In this document: piece by piece, positions 1 to 7,760 of the stretch
Layout: every line of letters starts with the position of its first letter
Position numbering within the stretch: the first letter of the stretch is position 1
DNA from: a virus
Virus record (IMG/VR): IMGVR_UViG_3300046690_000425
Span: 1 to 28,411 of that record
Length of the DNA: 28,411 nt
Strand: one strand, 5' to 3'
Position numbers and translations under genes: made by a program
The notes under the pieces: model-generated
Databases searched by the model: none
The model's input: only the letters and a program-made list of their open reading frames with translations
Told to the model about the DNA's origin: nothing

Positions 1-96
1 CCGTTGAAAAAGATTTTCCCCCGCGCACGATTTCAGTTGACTGTGTAGTTTGGCCACGATTTCAGGCACTTACGACCCGCACGAAACCCGCAAGCC
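1..96 (+). promoter_or_regulatory. Leader region upstream of the late/packaging operon
   Basis: This non-coding leader precedes the first packaging gene. It is AT-richer than the genes around it and carries an 11-base direct repeat, CACGATTTCAG, at 26-36 and 55-65. A TTGACT (37-42) could act as a -35 element, but no convincing -10 lies at the right distance, so the promoter is not located. TTGAC (37-41) followed by TTGGCCA (50-56) loosely resembles motifs at 26874-26890 in the other control region. The repeat could be an operator, a packaging recognition site, or chance. Confidence 0.35.
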
Positions 97-753
97 ATGC
101 CGCAATATCAAAACGCGCTCAAAAAACGGCTGCGCACCACGACCATCAAAACCGAGGGTCAAAGACTCTTACTCGCCGTGCCCGGCACGATCCAATCGCA
201 AGCCACGGCCTACGGCACCAAGAATCTAGTTTCTATTTACGAGTGGCGCGACGGCCGCAAGTTGCCGAGCGCGGCGGCGCGCGCGCGCATGCAATCGGCG
301 TTCGGGATCCCGCCCGAGGCGTGGGATTGGCCGCCGGCTACGCTCGCGAGCGTGGTAGCCAATGCCGCGCTTGTGTCGCGTGGTAACGGCACGCCCGCGC
401 CCGGTGCCAAGCCTGTACGGCCCACGCTGCCGGCGGATCCGCCGCCGGCAGCTGCGCCCGATGGCCCGCGGCCGTCCTCGCTAGAGCACACCTACGCGCT
501 TCTGGACTCGATACGGCGGCAACGCGAGGCACCGGGCCTCACGGCCGGCGAGCGCAACAAGATCACACAGAACGAAACGCACGTGCTCGCGTTGCGAGCT
601 CGGCTCGAGTCCGCGGCCGAGCTATCGGAAGATCGATACGTGCGTGAGCACCCGGCTTGGATCAAGCTGCGCACCGCGCTGATCGCCACGTTGCTACCGC
701 ACCCGAAAGCCGCGCAAGCCGTGGCCGACATGCTTAGCAAGTTGGGGATGTAA
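97..753 (+). CDS. Probable small terminase subunit with N-terminal helix-turn-helix
   Basis: Inferred DNA-recognition subunit of the packaging motor, which would bind the packaging site and load the large terminase. The 218-residue protein has an N-terminal helix-turn-helix-like segment at about residues 20-79 (S46-IYEW-RDGRK, then ARARMQSAFGI and WDW). A proline/alanine-rich linker follows (about 100-128), then a charged helical C-terminal half (about 130-215) that could form the oligomerisation core. Its stop overlaps the large terminase start by one base, which suggests translational coupling. The ribosome site is weak. The call rests mainly on position, size and the DNA-binding domain, because small terminases diverge quickly. 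The domain is closely echoed by the small protein at 2423-2647. Confidence 0.7.
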   Translation: MPQYQNALKKRLRTTTIKTEGQRLLLAVPGTIQSQATAYGTKNLVSIYEWRDGRKLPSAAARARMQSAFGIPPEAWDWPPATLASVVANAALVSRGNGTPAPGAKPVRPTLPADPPPAAAPDGPRPSSLEHTYALLDSIRRQREAPGLTAGERNKITQNETHVLALRARLESAAELSEDRYVREHPAWIKLRTALIATLLPHPKAAQAVADMLSKLGM

Positions 754-2438
754 TGGGCCGCGCGCCCGGGCCCACGATCACGTTCGAGCCGGCGGCGCGG
801 CCGTCGCGCCTTTCGCGTGCCGCGCAACGGTCAAGCTACGTGTTTGATTTCCGCGAGAAGTTTTTGCACGAGTTGATGCTGTCTACGCGCGTGCGGTTTC
901 CCTCGCCTAAGTACCGTGACGATCCCTTGGCGTTCTTTCGTGAGATCCTAGGTGTCGAGCCATGGTCGCGTCAGATCGATATCATCGATGCCGTGCGGAC
1001 GTATCCGCGCGTAGCCGTGTGCTCGGGCCACAAGGTTTCGAAATCCCACACGGCGGCCGGCTTGGCGCTTTGGTATTTCTGCAGCTACGAGGACGCGCGC
1101 GTGGTGATGACCTCGACCACGTCACGCCAAGTCGATCAAATACTTTGGCGTGAGCTGCGCATGATGCGCGCGCGCGCCGGCCGGTGCGTGACGTGCAAGC
1201 GCGACGATCCCGATGGGTTAGTGATCGCGCGGCCGTGCGCGCACTCGGCGCTGATCGAGGGCGAGCAAGGCGACCTCGCACGCACCGGACTCAAGACGCC
1301 GGACTTCCGCGAGATCTTCGGATTCACCGCGCGCGAACCCGAGGCCGTGGCCGGTATCTCGGGCCGTCACGTGCTCTACGTCGTGGACGAAGCCTCGGGC
1401 GTGGCCGATGAGATCTTCGAAGCCATGGAGGGTAACGCAGCCGGCGGCGCGCGCTCGGTGTACTTCTCAAACGGCACGCGTAACGAGGGCGCGTTTTTCG
1501 AGGCGTTCTATGCGAAGGCCGAATTCTACAAGACGCTGCGCATATCGTCCGAGGAAACGCCGAACGTGATCGCGGGCGAGGTCGTGATCCCCGGCCTCGC
1601 TACGCGCGATTGGATCGAGGAAAAAAAGCGCGAATGGGGCGAGGACTCGGCGTTGTACAAGGTGCGCGTCAAGGGCGAGCACGCGCTAGCGGAGGAGGGT
1701 CGGATATTCACGATCCACATGATCGGCGAGGCCGAAGCGCGATGGTCTACCACGCCCGATGCGGGCCGCTTGTACATCGGAGTCGATCCCGCGGGCGAGA
1801 CGGCGGCGGGTGATGAGACTGTGTTCGTTGCGCGGCGTGGTTTGAAAATGATCGGCATGTGGTCGCATCGCAACAAGAGCGAGGCCGCGATCGTAACGTT
1901 GCTCGCGCAACTGATCGACTCGATCAAGCTGCCGCGCGAAACGCCCGTGGTCGTGGTCGACATCGAGGGCGCCGTTGGCGCGACCGTGCTCGGCGCGTTG
2001 CGTGAGCACGTGCGCGCCGAGCGCGCGCGCACGCAAGTGGATCCGTTCGAGCTTGTGACGATCAAAGCGAGCGGCGCGCCGATGCGGCAGCCGAACACGT
2101 TCGGCCGCTTGCGCGATGAGCTCTGCCAAAACCTTTATCTATGGTTCAAAGATGGCGGCGCGATCATCGAGGACACCAAGCTTGCGCAAGAGCTGCATAC
2201 GCTCGAGTGGTTCGAGGACACCAAAGGCAAAAGCAAGGTCACGCCGAAAGATGACATTCGCAAAGCGCTCGGCGGCCGCTCGCCGGACCATTACGACGCA
2301 CTTGCGCTTTCGGCGTGGGAGCCGCAATCGCTGCGCGCCGAGGCCGAACCGAAAGCGCCGCCGCCGCCGGCTGCACTCGAGCACGCCGAGCGCGTGATCG
2401 ATCCCTATGGAGCAATGGACGCATGGCGCAACGAATAA
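753..2438 (+). CDS. Terminase large subunit (packaging ATPase/nuclease)
   Basis: Motor that translocates phage DNA into the prohead and cuts it. The 561 residues have the usual two-domain layout. The ATPase domain shows a deviant Walker A, SGHKVSKSHT (about 91-100), and Walker B, VLYVVDEAS (207-215). The RNase H-like nuclease domain shows acidic motifs in YIGVDPAG (D345), VVVVDIEG (D403) and SPDHYDALALS (D512, D515). The C-terminus is proline- and charge-rich. An unusual Cys-rich insertion (C145-x2-C148 and C162-x-H164) sits between Walker A and B. The ATG overlaps the upstream stop by one base. Length and motif order fit the family well, so this call is secure; whether it makes cohesive ends or packages headfuls cannot be told. 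Confidence 0.95.
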   Translation: MGRAPGPTITFEPAARPSRLSRAAQRSSYVFDFREKFLHELMLSTRVRFPSPKYRDDPLAFFREILGVEPWSRQIDIIDAVRTYPRVAVCSGHKVSKSHTAAGLALWYFCSYEDARVVMTSTTSRQVDQILWRELRMMRARAGRCVTCKRDDPDGLVIARPCAHSALIEGEQGDLARTGLKTPDFREIFGFTAREPEAVAGISGRHVLYVVDEASGVADEIFEAMEGNAAGGARSVYFSNGTRNEGAFFEAFYAKAEFYKTLRISSEETPNVIAGEVVIPGLATRDWIEEKKREWGEDSALYKVRVKGEHALAEEGRIFTIHMIGEAEARWSTTPDAGRLYIGVDPAGETAAGDETVFVARRGLKMIGMWSHRNKSEAAIVTLLAQLIDSIKLPRETPVVVVDIEGAVGATVLGALREHVRAERARTQVDPFELVTIKASGAPMRQPNTFGRLRDELCQNLYLWFKDGGAIIEDTKLAQELHTLEWFEDTKGKSKVTPKDDIRKALGGRSPDHYDALALSAWEPQSLRAEAEPKAPPPPAALEHAERVIDPYGAMDAWRNE

Positions 2439-2647
2439 CGATGACGCGAGGGCGCCGCTCGCTACTCGCGCTCTTACAGCTCGCCCGCGCGCTCGACGTA
2501 GCGGCGCGCTGCCGTGTGTCGCATCAATCTGTTAGCGATTGGGCAACGGGGATCAAGCGGCCGGACGCGCACGCGCGCGCTGCGCTACAACGCACCTACG
2601 GCATCACCGCGACCGATTGGGATCTAGACTACAGCCGGCGCGCGTAG
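2423..2647 (+). CDS. Small helix-turn-helix protein, paralogue of the small terminase DNA-binding domain
   Basis: This 74-residue protein is essentially a lone helix-turn-helix domain. A helix with VAARCRV leads to a turn and a recognition helix, SHQSVSDWATGIKRPD, followed by ARAALQRTYGI and WDL. The ATG at 2423 is preferred because GGAG lies ten bases upstream; it overlaps the end of the large terminase gene in another frame. A later ATG at 2441 lacks a ribosome site. Its arrangement matches residues 20-79 of the upstream small terminase: G-x-R-x-LLA, S-x3-W-x2-G-x-K-x-P, ARA-x2-Q-x3-GI and WD line up. It could be a second packaging-site binder, a competitor of the small terminase, or a late-operon regulator; the sequence does not decide between these. 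Confidence 0.65.
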   Translation: MAQRITMTRGRRSLLALLQLARALDVAARCRVSHQSVSDWATGIKRPDAHARAALQRTYGITATDWDLDYSRRA

Positions 2648-2694
2648 TTCCGTTGCCGCCCTAACGCACAAAACGTTGTGTCACACGTTCACGC
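2648..2694. promoter_or_regulatory. Short intergenic inverted repeat before the portal gene
   Basis: The 47-base gap holds a small dyad, CACAA-AACG-TTGTG, at about 2667-2680, followed by GTGTCACAC just upstream of the portal GTG start. No Shine-Dalgarno sequence is evident. The dyad could be an operator or a weak translational hairpin. Its size makes chance a real possibility. Confidence 0.25.
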
Positions 2695-4125
2695 GTGGCG
2701 AGTCTCACACAACGGATCTCACAAGCGGCCCGCTCGGCGCTGCTGGGGATCTCGACATACGCGCTGCCCGATCAGCCTGCGTATCTGTATGACATCGACT
2801 CGCCGAACGTGCAGCAAATGCGCGAGATGTTGGGCGGGCAACTCGTGCCCGCCACGGTTAGCAAAGTTCGTTGGTACATGGCGGATCTCGAATCCGCCGA
2901 GCGCTCGGCCGATACCGGCGACCTCACGGGCCCGGGCATGCTCATGCTTGCCGCGCGTAAAGACGGCCACTTGTCCGGCGTTCTCTCGACACGCACCGAT
3001 GGCCTAGTCCGTTTGCCGAAACGTTTTAGGGGCGATGCCGAGGTCGTGGCCGAGCTCGAGGCCGGGCACGAATCGGTGCGCTCGACGTTCGATGACATGT
3101 TCCCGCCGCAGGAACTAGCGTTGTTAGCAGCGGACGGGATCTTGTGTGGTGTTGGCATCGCCGAATTGCTGCCCGTCGAGGGGCGTGCGTTCCCCGTATT
3201 GGTGCGGCTCGATCCGCAATATCTACAATACGTATGGTCTGAAAACCGCTTCTATTACCGCTCGGCCGTGGGCCGGCTGCCGGTGTTTCCGGGTGACGGT
3301 CGATGGATCTTACACGTGCCCGGCGGCCGTGTAGCGCCATGGCAAACGGGCCTTTGGCGTGCAGTGGGCCGCGCATACATTCGTAAGGAGCACGCGAATT
3401 GGCACAAGGACAATTGGGAAGCCAAGTTAGCGAACCCCGCACGCGTTGCCATGGCGCCGCAAGGCTCGACCGAAGCGCAACAGCAAAGTTTCTTCCAGCA
3501 GATCATGGCGTGGGGCGTCAACTCTGTGTTCGGCATGACGCCCGGGTATGAGGTCAAGCTGATCGAAAGCAACGGGCGTGGGTTCGAGTCGTTCAATCAA
3601 ACGATCGAGCAACAGAACAAAGAATTTCAGATCGCGATCGCGGGACAGACCGTCACGACAGACGGCGGCGTGGGTTTCTCGAACAAAGACATTCACCAGT
3701 CGATCCGAGCCGACCTCATACAGTCCACTGCGGACGCGCTCGCTTACACAGTCAACACGCAAGGGATCCCGGTATTCGTCGCGCTGAAATACGGCGAGGA
3801 CAAGATCCTAACCAAACTGGCAGCGATGGAATGGGATGTCACGCCGCCACAAGATCGCGCGGCCGCGGCTAACTCGGTGCTCACGCTCGCAAACGCCATG
3901 ATCCAGATGACCGCGGCGCTCGGTGCGCACGGCATGCAGCTCGACGTGGCCGCACTCGCGCAACGCTACGGCGTACCGATACGCGGCGATTTCGATGGTG
4001 ACGGCGTGCCCGATGTCACGAGCACGCCCGCGGCAGCGCCCGGCGGGCAAGTGGTGCCGATCAAACCGGCGCCGGGCCCTACGTCCACGCCCGCGGCCGC
4101 GCCCGCGCAAGAGGCCGCAGCATGA
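2695..4125 (+). CDS. Portal protein, Mu gp29-like (DUF935 type)
   Basis: Dodecameric portal through which DNA enters and leaves the capsid, and the docking site for the terminase. The 476 residues fit the Mu gp29/DUF935 family in length and organisation. An N-terminal alpha/beta region (about 30-200) is followed by the WRAVGRAYIRKEHANWHKD helix region, the NPARVAMAPQG segment, and the long helical stem and crown (about 260-420). The start is a GTG at 2695 with no obvious ribosome site; coupling to the upstream gene is possible. The C-terminal tail is Pro/Ala-rich and contains DFDGDGVPD (432-440), a DxDxDGxxD calcium-loop pattern not expected in a portal. The stop overlaps the protease start. 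No gpF-like minor head gene follows, unlike Mu. Confidence 0.88.
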   Translation: MASLTQRISQAARSALLGISTYALPDQPAYLYDIDSPNVQQMREMLGGQLVPATVSKVRWYMADLESAERSADTGDLTGPGMLMLAARKDGHLSGVLSTRTDGLVRLPKRFRGDAEVVAELEAGHESVRSTFDDMFPPQELALLAADGILCGVGIAELLPVEGRAFPVLVRLDPQYLQYVWSENRFYYRSAVGRLPVFPGDGRWILHVPGGRVAPWQTGLWRAVGRAYIRKEHANWHKDNWEAKLANPARVAMAPQGSTEAQQQSFFQQIMAWGVNSVFGMTPGYEVKLIESNGRGFESFNQTIEQQNKEFQIAIAGQTVTTDGGVGFSNKDIHQSIRADLIQSTADALAYTVNTQGIPVFVALKYGEDKILTKLAAMEWDVTPPQDRAAAANSVLTLANAMIQMTAALGAHGMQLDVAALAQRYGVPIRGDFDGDGVPDVTSTPAAAPGGQVVPIKPAPGPTSTPAAAPAQEAAA

Positions 4126-5618
4126 GCGCGCACGCACGAAACGCCTACGAGCGGCGCGGCATTCTCGCGATATGGCCCGATGCACTCGCCGAGATGTTCG
4201 GTAGCAGCGCGCCGGAAAACGTCGAGGCCGGCGATGCGGTGATCGTGGACATTCGCGGGCCACTCGAGCAACACGCCCACCCGTGTTTCGATAGCTTCGA
4301 AGCGATCACCGCGCGTGTAGCGGCGGCTTGCGGCTCCAGTGCTCGTGCGGTGATCCTTCGATTTGATTCGCCCGGCGGCGAAGTGTCCGGCTGTTTTGAG
4401 TGCGCGCGCGCGCTGCGTGCGATGTGCACCGCGGCCGGGAAGCAAATGCACGCCTATGTCGAGGGCGATTGCTGCAGCGCGGCGTACGCGCTCGCGAGCC
4501 AATGCGACACGATCACGCTTAGCGAGACATCGCTCATAGGCTCGATCGGGATTTTCTTTTGTCGCGAGGACATCACCGCGGCGAACGCTGCGCGCGGCTT
4601 GCGTGTGGCGGTGATCACGAGTGGCGCGCGCAAGGCCGATGGCCACCCTATGGCGCCGCTCACCGATGCCGAGGTCGCGGCTACGCAAACGATCGTGGAC
4701 TCGATGGCCGGTGTGTTTTTCGAGCTCGTAGCAAGTGGTCGAGCGGCGCGCGGACTCACGGCCGAAAGCGTGGCGCAGCTCGAAGCCAAAGTGTTTCACG
4801 GCGCATCGGCCGTGGTTACAGGACTCGCCGATCAGCTCGGCGCTCTAACAACCGTGCTCGCGACGATCGCGAGTCCAGTGATCGCGACGAAAGGAATGAC
4901 AGCCATGGCTGCCGATAAATCACCGTATGAGACTGCGCGCGCGGCGTTAGAGGAAGCCGCGAAAGGCGAGGACGCAAACGCCGCTGCAGCTAAGCGCGCA
5001 CTCGCCGCGCTCGACATGCAACCCGATGGCGATGAGCCCAAGAAGAAAGATGCGCCGGCGGGCGATGACGATGCCGCTGCCGCCGCCGCCGCTGCCGGCG
5101 ATGACGATGACGATGACGCGAAAGCCGCGGCCGCCGCCGGTGCCGAACCGGATGGTGATGAGCCGCCGAAAAAAGAGGGGCGAGCTGCAGCGGCGTACCG
5201 CATCGCGCTCGCCGCGCAAAAGCAAACCGAAGCGCTACGCGCCGAGCTCGCTAAGCGTGACGTGGCGGCCGAGCGTGTGAAGCTGATCGCCTCACGGCCT
5301 GATCTCACGGCCGAGATGCGCTCACTACTCGAGCGCGCGCCCATGACGCTAGTGCGCGAGCACATCGCCGCGATGCCGAAGCTAACCGGCACGCTCGGCA
5401 ACAATCCACTCGCCACAAGCGCGGGCGTAGGTGGCACGCGCGGTGAGTCGCAAGGCTCGGGCGAAGTGTCGCACTTGCCGCCGGGTGAAAAGCAAGCCCT
5501 CGACGCACGCATGGGTTTGCTCGGCTCGGCTACGGGCGTGCACTCGACCGAGCACAAACTAGAGCTCGGCGTTTCGAAGTTCGTAGCCGCTGCAACCAAA
5601 GTTCCCAACGGGGTTTGA
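4122..5618 (+). CDS. Capsid maturation protease (S49/SppA-like) fused to scaffold domain
   Basis: Protease-scaffold polyprotein for prohead assembly. The N-terminal half (about 35-250) is an S49-family serine protease: substrate-strand motif DSPGGEVSG (82-90), likely nucleophile S119 in GDCCSAAYALAS, and likely general base K171 in SGARKADGHP. The second half (about 262-498) is low-complexity acidic Ala/Asp-rich sequence (roughly 297-350), then a helical, coiled-coil-prone segment (about 355-425) and a Gly-rich tail, as expected of scaffolds. It starts four bases inside the portal stop (ATGA). An internal start at 4905 probably makes scaffold alone, as in lambda C/Nu3. Protease identity is confident; the scaffold role is inferred from position and composition. 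Confidence 0.9.
   Translation: MSAHARNAYERRGILAIWPDALAEMFGSSAPENVEAGDAVIVDIRGPLEQHAHPCFDSFEAITARVAAACGSSARAVILRFDSPGGEVSGCFECARALRAMCTAAGKQMHAYVEGDCCSAAYALASQCDTITLSETSLIGSIGIFFCREDITAANAARGLRVAVITSGARKADGHPMAPLTDAEVAATQTIVDSMAGVFFELVASGRAARGLTAESVAQLEAKVFHGASAVVTGLADQLGALTTVLATIASPVIATKGMTAMAADKSPYETARAALEEAAKGEDANAAAAKRALAALDMQPDGDEPKKKDAPAGDDDAAAAAAAAGDDDDDDAKAAAAAGAEPDGDEPPKKEGRAAAAYRIALAAQKQTEALRAELAKRDVAAERVKLIASRPDLTAEMRSLLERAPMTLVREHIAAMPKLTGTLGNNPLATSAGVGGTRGESQGSGEVSHLPPGEKQALDARMGLLGSATGVHSTEHKLELGVSKFVAAATKVPNGV
4905..5618 (+). CDS. Nested in-frame scaffold protein (internal start of the protease gene)
   Basis: Inferred 237-residue product that starts at codon 262 of the protease-scaffold gene and keeps its frame. 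AAAGGA (4890-4895) lies nine bases before the ATG at 4905, the same spacing seen before the decoration protein gene. A nearer in-frame ATG at 4896 is too close to that site to use it. The product would contain the acidic low-complexity region, the coiled-coil-prone helix and the C-terminal tail, without protease. Lambda Nu3 and other phages with C-type proteases use this arrangement to make excess scaffold. The ribosome site is directly visible; expression is inferred. Confidence 0.6.
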   Translation: MAADKSPYETARAALEEAAKGEDANAAAAKRALAALDMQPDGDEPKKKDAPAGDDDAAAAAAAAGDDDDDDAKAAAAAGAEPDGDEPPKKEGRAAAAYRIALAAQKQTEALRAELAKRDVAAERVKLIASRPDLTAEMRSLLERAPMTLVREHIAAMPKLTGTLGNNPLATSAGVGGTRGESQGSGEVSHLPPGEKQALDARMGLLGSATGVHSTEHKLELGVSKFVAAATKVPNGV

Positions 5619-5669
5619 CCCGTTCCCACGCGCACCTAACAAGCCCTCTCGACACAAGGATACAACGCT

Positions 5670-6077
5670 ATGGAACGGATGATCACCGAGGCCCATTGGG
5701 GCTATTACAGCTTTGCGCCCAAAACCGGCGAGGTTTGCGAGCGCGGCAAGATCGCCGCGTTCGATACCACGGACGGCAGCGTCATCAACGCAAAGACCGC
5801 GACCACGTTGGTACCGATCGGTATTTGGCATGAGTCCAAAACAGCCGATGGCGTCATCAAGGTGCAAGTGAAGCTGTGGAAGGAAATACAGCTCACGTGG
5901 TGGGTCAATGACACGGTCGCGCCAATCGCGATCACCGATCGCGGCAAGGTGTGCGCGGTCAAGGATAACCAAACCGTGTCGATCGATGCGACGGGCCGAA
6001 GCAAGGCCGGCATGATTTTCGACGTTCAAGCCGCTAAGGGCGTGCTCGTTTATTTCAACTACGACACTGCGCCGTGA
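5670..6077 (+). CDS. Probable head decoration/capsid-stabilising protein
   Basis: Probable capsid accessory protein that would coat the mature head. The 135-residue protein lies between the protease/scaffold and the major head protein, where decoration proteins (lambda D and analogues) are usually found. It appears beta-rich, with alternating hydrophobic strands such as GVIKVQVKLW, IQLTWWV and KGVLVYFNYD, and no long helices. AAGGA stands nine bases before the ATG, a strong site fitting high expression. The gap before it carries a CACCTAA motif shared with other late leaders. The function is inferred from position and size; no diagnostic motif is seen. Confidence 0.65.
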   Translation: MERMITEAHWGYYSFAPKTGEVCERGKIAAFDTTDGSVINAKTATTLVPIGIWHESKTADGVIKVQVKLWKEIQLTWWVNDTVAPIAITDRGKVCAVKDNQTVSIDATGRSKAGMIFDVQAAKGVLVYFNYDTAP

Positions 6078-6118
6078 GCGCGGGCCGCACTCCTAACACC
6101 GAAAGGACCTAAACAGTC

Positions 6119-7153
6119 ATGCCCGCGATTACCCCGTCATTTGTGTTTGATCTCGAGTCGAATATGCGCGTCATCACTGCGCGCGAATACGAACGGCTGC
6201 TCTCTAAACTGTGGTGGAACAAGATCGCCAAAACCGGGCCTAACAGTGGCGCGAAACGTGAGCGCGTTTCGTGGCTGCTAGACACTGCGCGCATCCAGCA
6301 AACCGGCCGCGGCGGCAACGTCGAATTCGAGGACATCGTTTCACAGACCACCGAGGTCGAGCACATCAACGCAGCCGCCGGCCTCAAGATCAAGAAAGAA
6401 CAATTCGAGGACGTTGACGGCAACGGCATCGACTATGCGACCCATTGGTCTCGGCAAATGGGCGCCTATGCTGCGTATTGGCCCCAAAAAATGGTAGCGC
6501 GCTCGATCTTGGCGAACGGCCTCACGTATGACGGGCAAGCCATGTTCAGCGCAGCGCACCCGGTCAACCCGTTCAACACGGCCGCCGGCACGTTCGCGAA
6601 CATCTTTACCGGCGCGGCCGCGGGTGCATACCCGGGTGCGGTGCCGATCGATGGCTCGGTGACGGTCGAGACGGCCGTAGCGAACATCGCTAAGGCGATC
6701 GCATACGTCGCATCGATCAAGATGCCGAACGGCGAGGACCCACGCTTTTTGCAGCTCGCGCAGATCATCGTGCCGCCGGCATTGGTGGCGCGCGCGCAGC
6801 AAATCACGAACGCGAAATTCATCGCGCAAGCCATCAACGCTAACTCGGGTGGTAGCGGTGACATCGAGGCCGTGGTCCGTAACTTCGGCCTAGGTCAACC
6901 CATCGAGGCCGCCGAGCTCGGCTCGGCATTCGGCGGCGATGACAAGACCTATTACCTCGCCATGGAGGAGATCACCAATAACGAGCTCGGCGCGTTTGCA
7001 TATATCAATCGAGACCCGTTCTCGGTGCTCTACTACGGCCCGCAAAATTCAGCGCAGCTCGCTCGAATCCGTGAGTATCAGTGGCTTACCGAGGGTCGCA
7101 ACTCGGTGCTCAATGGTCACCCGTACTTGCTTTTCAAGTGCCCGGGAACCTGA
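6119..7153 (+). CDS. Major head protein, Mu gpT-like
   Basis: Main capsid shell subunit. The 344 residues match the length and pattern of the Mu gpT major head family: an N-terminal helix with AREYERLLSKLWWNK, a central GLTYDGQAMFSAAHPVNP segment typical of the family, then a core ending in an FKCPGT tail. GAAAGGA precedes the ATG by about a dozen bases, with the recurring ACCTAAA motif between them. Upstream are protease/scaffold and decoration genes and downstream a gp36-like neck gene, the standard head order. No proteolytic cleavage site can be assigned. Recognition rests on the FSAAHP-type motif, size and context. Confidence 0.87.
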   Translation: MPAITPSFVFDLESNMRVITAREYERLLSKLWWNKIAKTGPNSGAKRERVSWLLDTARIQQTGRGGNVEFEDIVSQTTEVEHINAAAGLKIKKEQFEDVDGNGIDYATHWSRQMGAYAAYWPQKMVARSILANGLTYDGQAMFSAAHPVNPFNTAAGTFANIFTGAAAGAYPGAVPIDGSVTVETAVANIAKAIAYVASIKMPNGEDPRFLQLAQIIVPPALVARAQQITNAKFIAQAINANSGGSGDIEAVVRNFGLGQPIEAAELGSAFGGDDKTYYLAMEEITNNELGAFAYINRDPFSVLYYGPQNSAQLARIREYQWLTEGRNSVLNGHPYLLFKCPGT

Positions 7154-7265
7154 ACACGGTAGCCGCACGCGCGCGCTTGATCGACATCACCGATCGCACG
7201 CGTGCGGCTTGTTACGTCGCGCCACGTCCGCACGCCACGTCACCCGTACGCCCGCAGCCGCCGCC
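7154..7265 (+). other. Intergenic gap after the major head gene
   Basis: This 112-base non-coding stretch is GC-rich and holds CGCACGCGTGCG-type self-complementary segments near 7196-7207. No terminator with a T-run and no ribosome site directly before 7266 is visible. The next reading frame is open through the gap, so an upstream non-ATG start for the neck gene cannot be excluded. Confidence 0.4.
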
Positions 7266-7760
7266 ATGCCCACGATCGCATATCTCACACTCACCGAGTT
7301 TCGTCTGGCTACAGACATGCCGGCGACGTTCGTGGATGAGATCGAGGCGCGTACGCCCGGCTGGTTTGATCAAAGACTCTTGCTCGAGTCCGCGAACATC
7401 GATGCACGGCTGTGCAAGCGCTATGACGCGCCGTTCAAGCTGCCGTATCCGATCATGGTGCATCGCTGGCTTACGGATCTCGTGACCATGCGCGCGTGGC
7501 TCAAGCGCGGCGTGCACTCGCTCGATGAGCAGATCGCCGAGTACAAGAAAGCGGCCGATGGTGCCGATCGCGATTTGCTCGAAGCCGCGAATTCCAACAC
7601 GGGTTTGTTTGATCTACCGCTGCGCGCGGACACAGACGCGAGCGGTGTTACGCGCGGTTTCCCGCGTGGCTACACCGAAGCTTCGCCCTACGTATGGGCC
7701 GACGTTCAACAAGTCGCCGGGCAATCCGAGGACGAATCGGGATCGGGGACATTCTCATGA
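7266..7760 (+). CDS. Mu gp36-like neck protein (DUF1320 type)
   Basis: Head-tail connector protein, 164 residues. It begins with the typical short lead (MPTIAYLTLTEF), then FVDEIEARTPGWFDQRLLLESANIDARLCKRYDAPF split by short loops, matching the helical gp36/DUF1320 family that follows gpT in Mu-like modules. The C-terminal third is Gly/Ser-rich and acidic. The frame is open far upstream, but the ATG at 7266 gives the normal family N-terminus. The upstream ribosome site is poor. Its stop overlaps the next start by ATGA. The family assignment is by pattern and position. Confidence 0.75.
   Translation: MPTIAYLTLTEFRLATDMPATFVDEIEARTPGWFDQRLLLESANIDARLCKRYDAPFKLPYPIMVHRWLTDLVTMRAWLKRGVHSLDEQIAEYKKAADGADRDLLEAANSNTGLFDLPLRADTDASGVTRGFPRGYTEASPYVWADVQQVAGQSEDESGSGTFS

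Noticed and set aside
3966-4799. Long minus-strand open frame (277 codons) antisense to portal and protease
   Set aside because: It lies opposite genes with clear motifs, is Arg/His/Ala-rich as expected of high-GC shadow frames, and has no ribosome site or domain.
4832-5635. Minus-strand open frame (267 codons) antisense to the scaffold region
   Set aside because: Its Ser/Ala low complexity mirrors the repeated GAT/GCC codons of the plus-strand acidic tract; the plus-strand reading has context and coupling.
6939-7265. N-terminal extension of the gp36-like gene
   Set aside because: The open frame overlaps the major head gene and is basic nonsense; the ATG at 7266 yields the normal family N-terminus.
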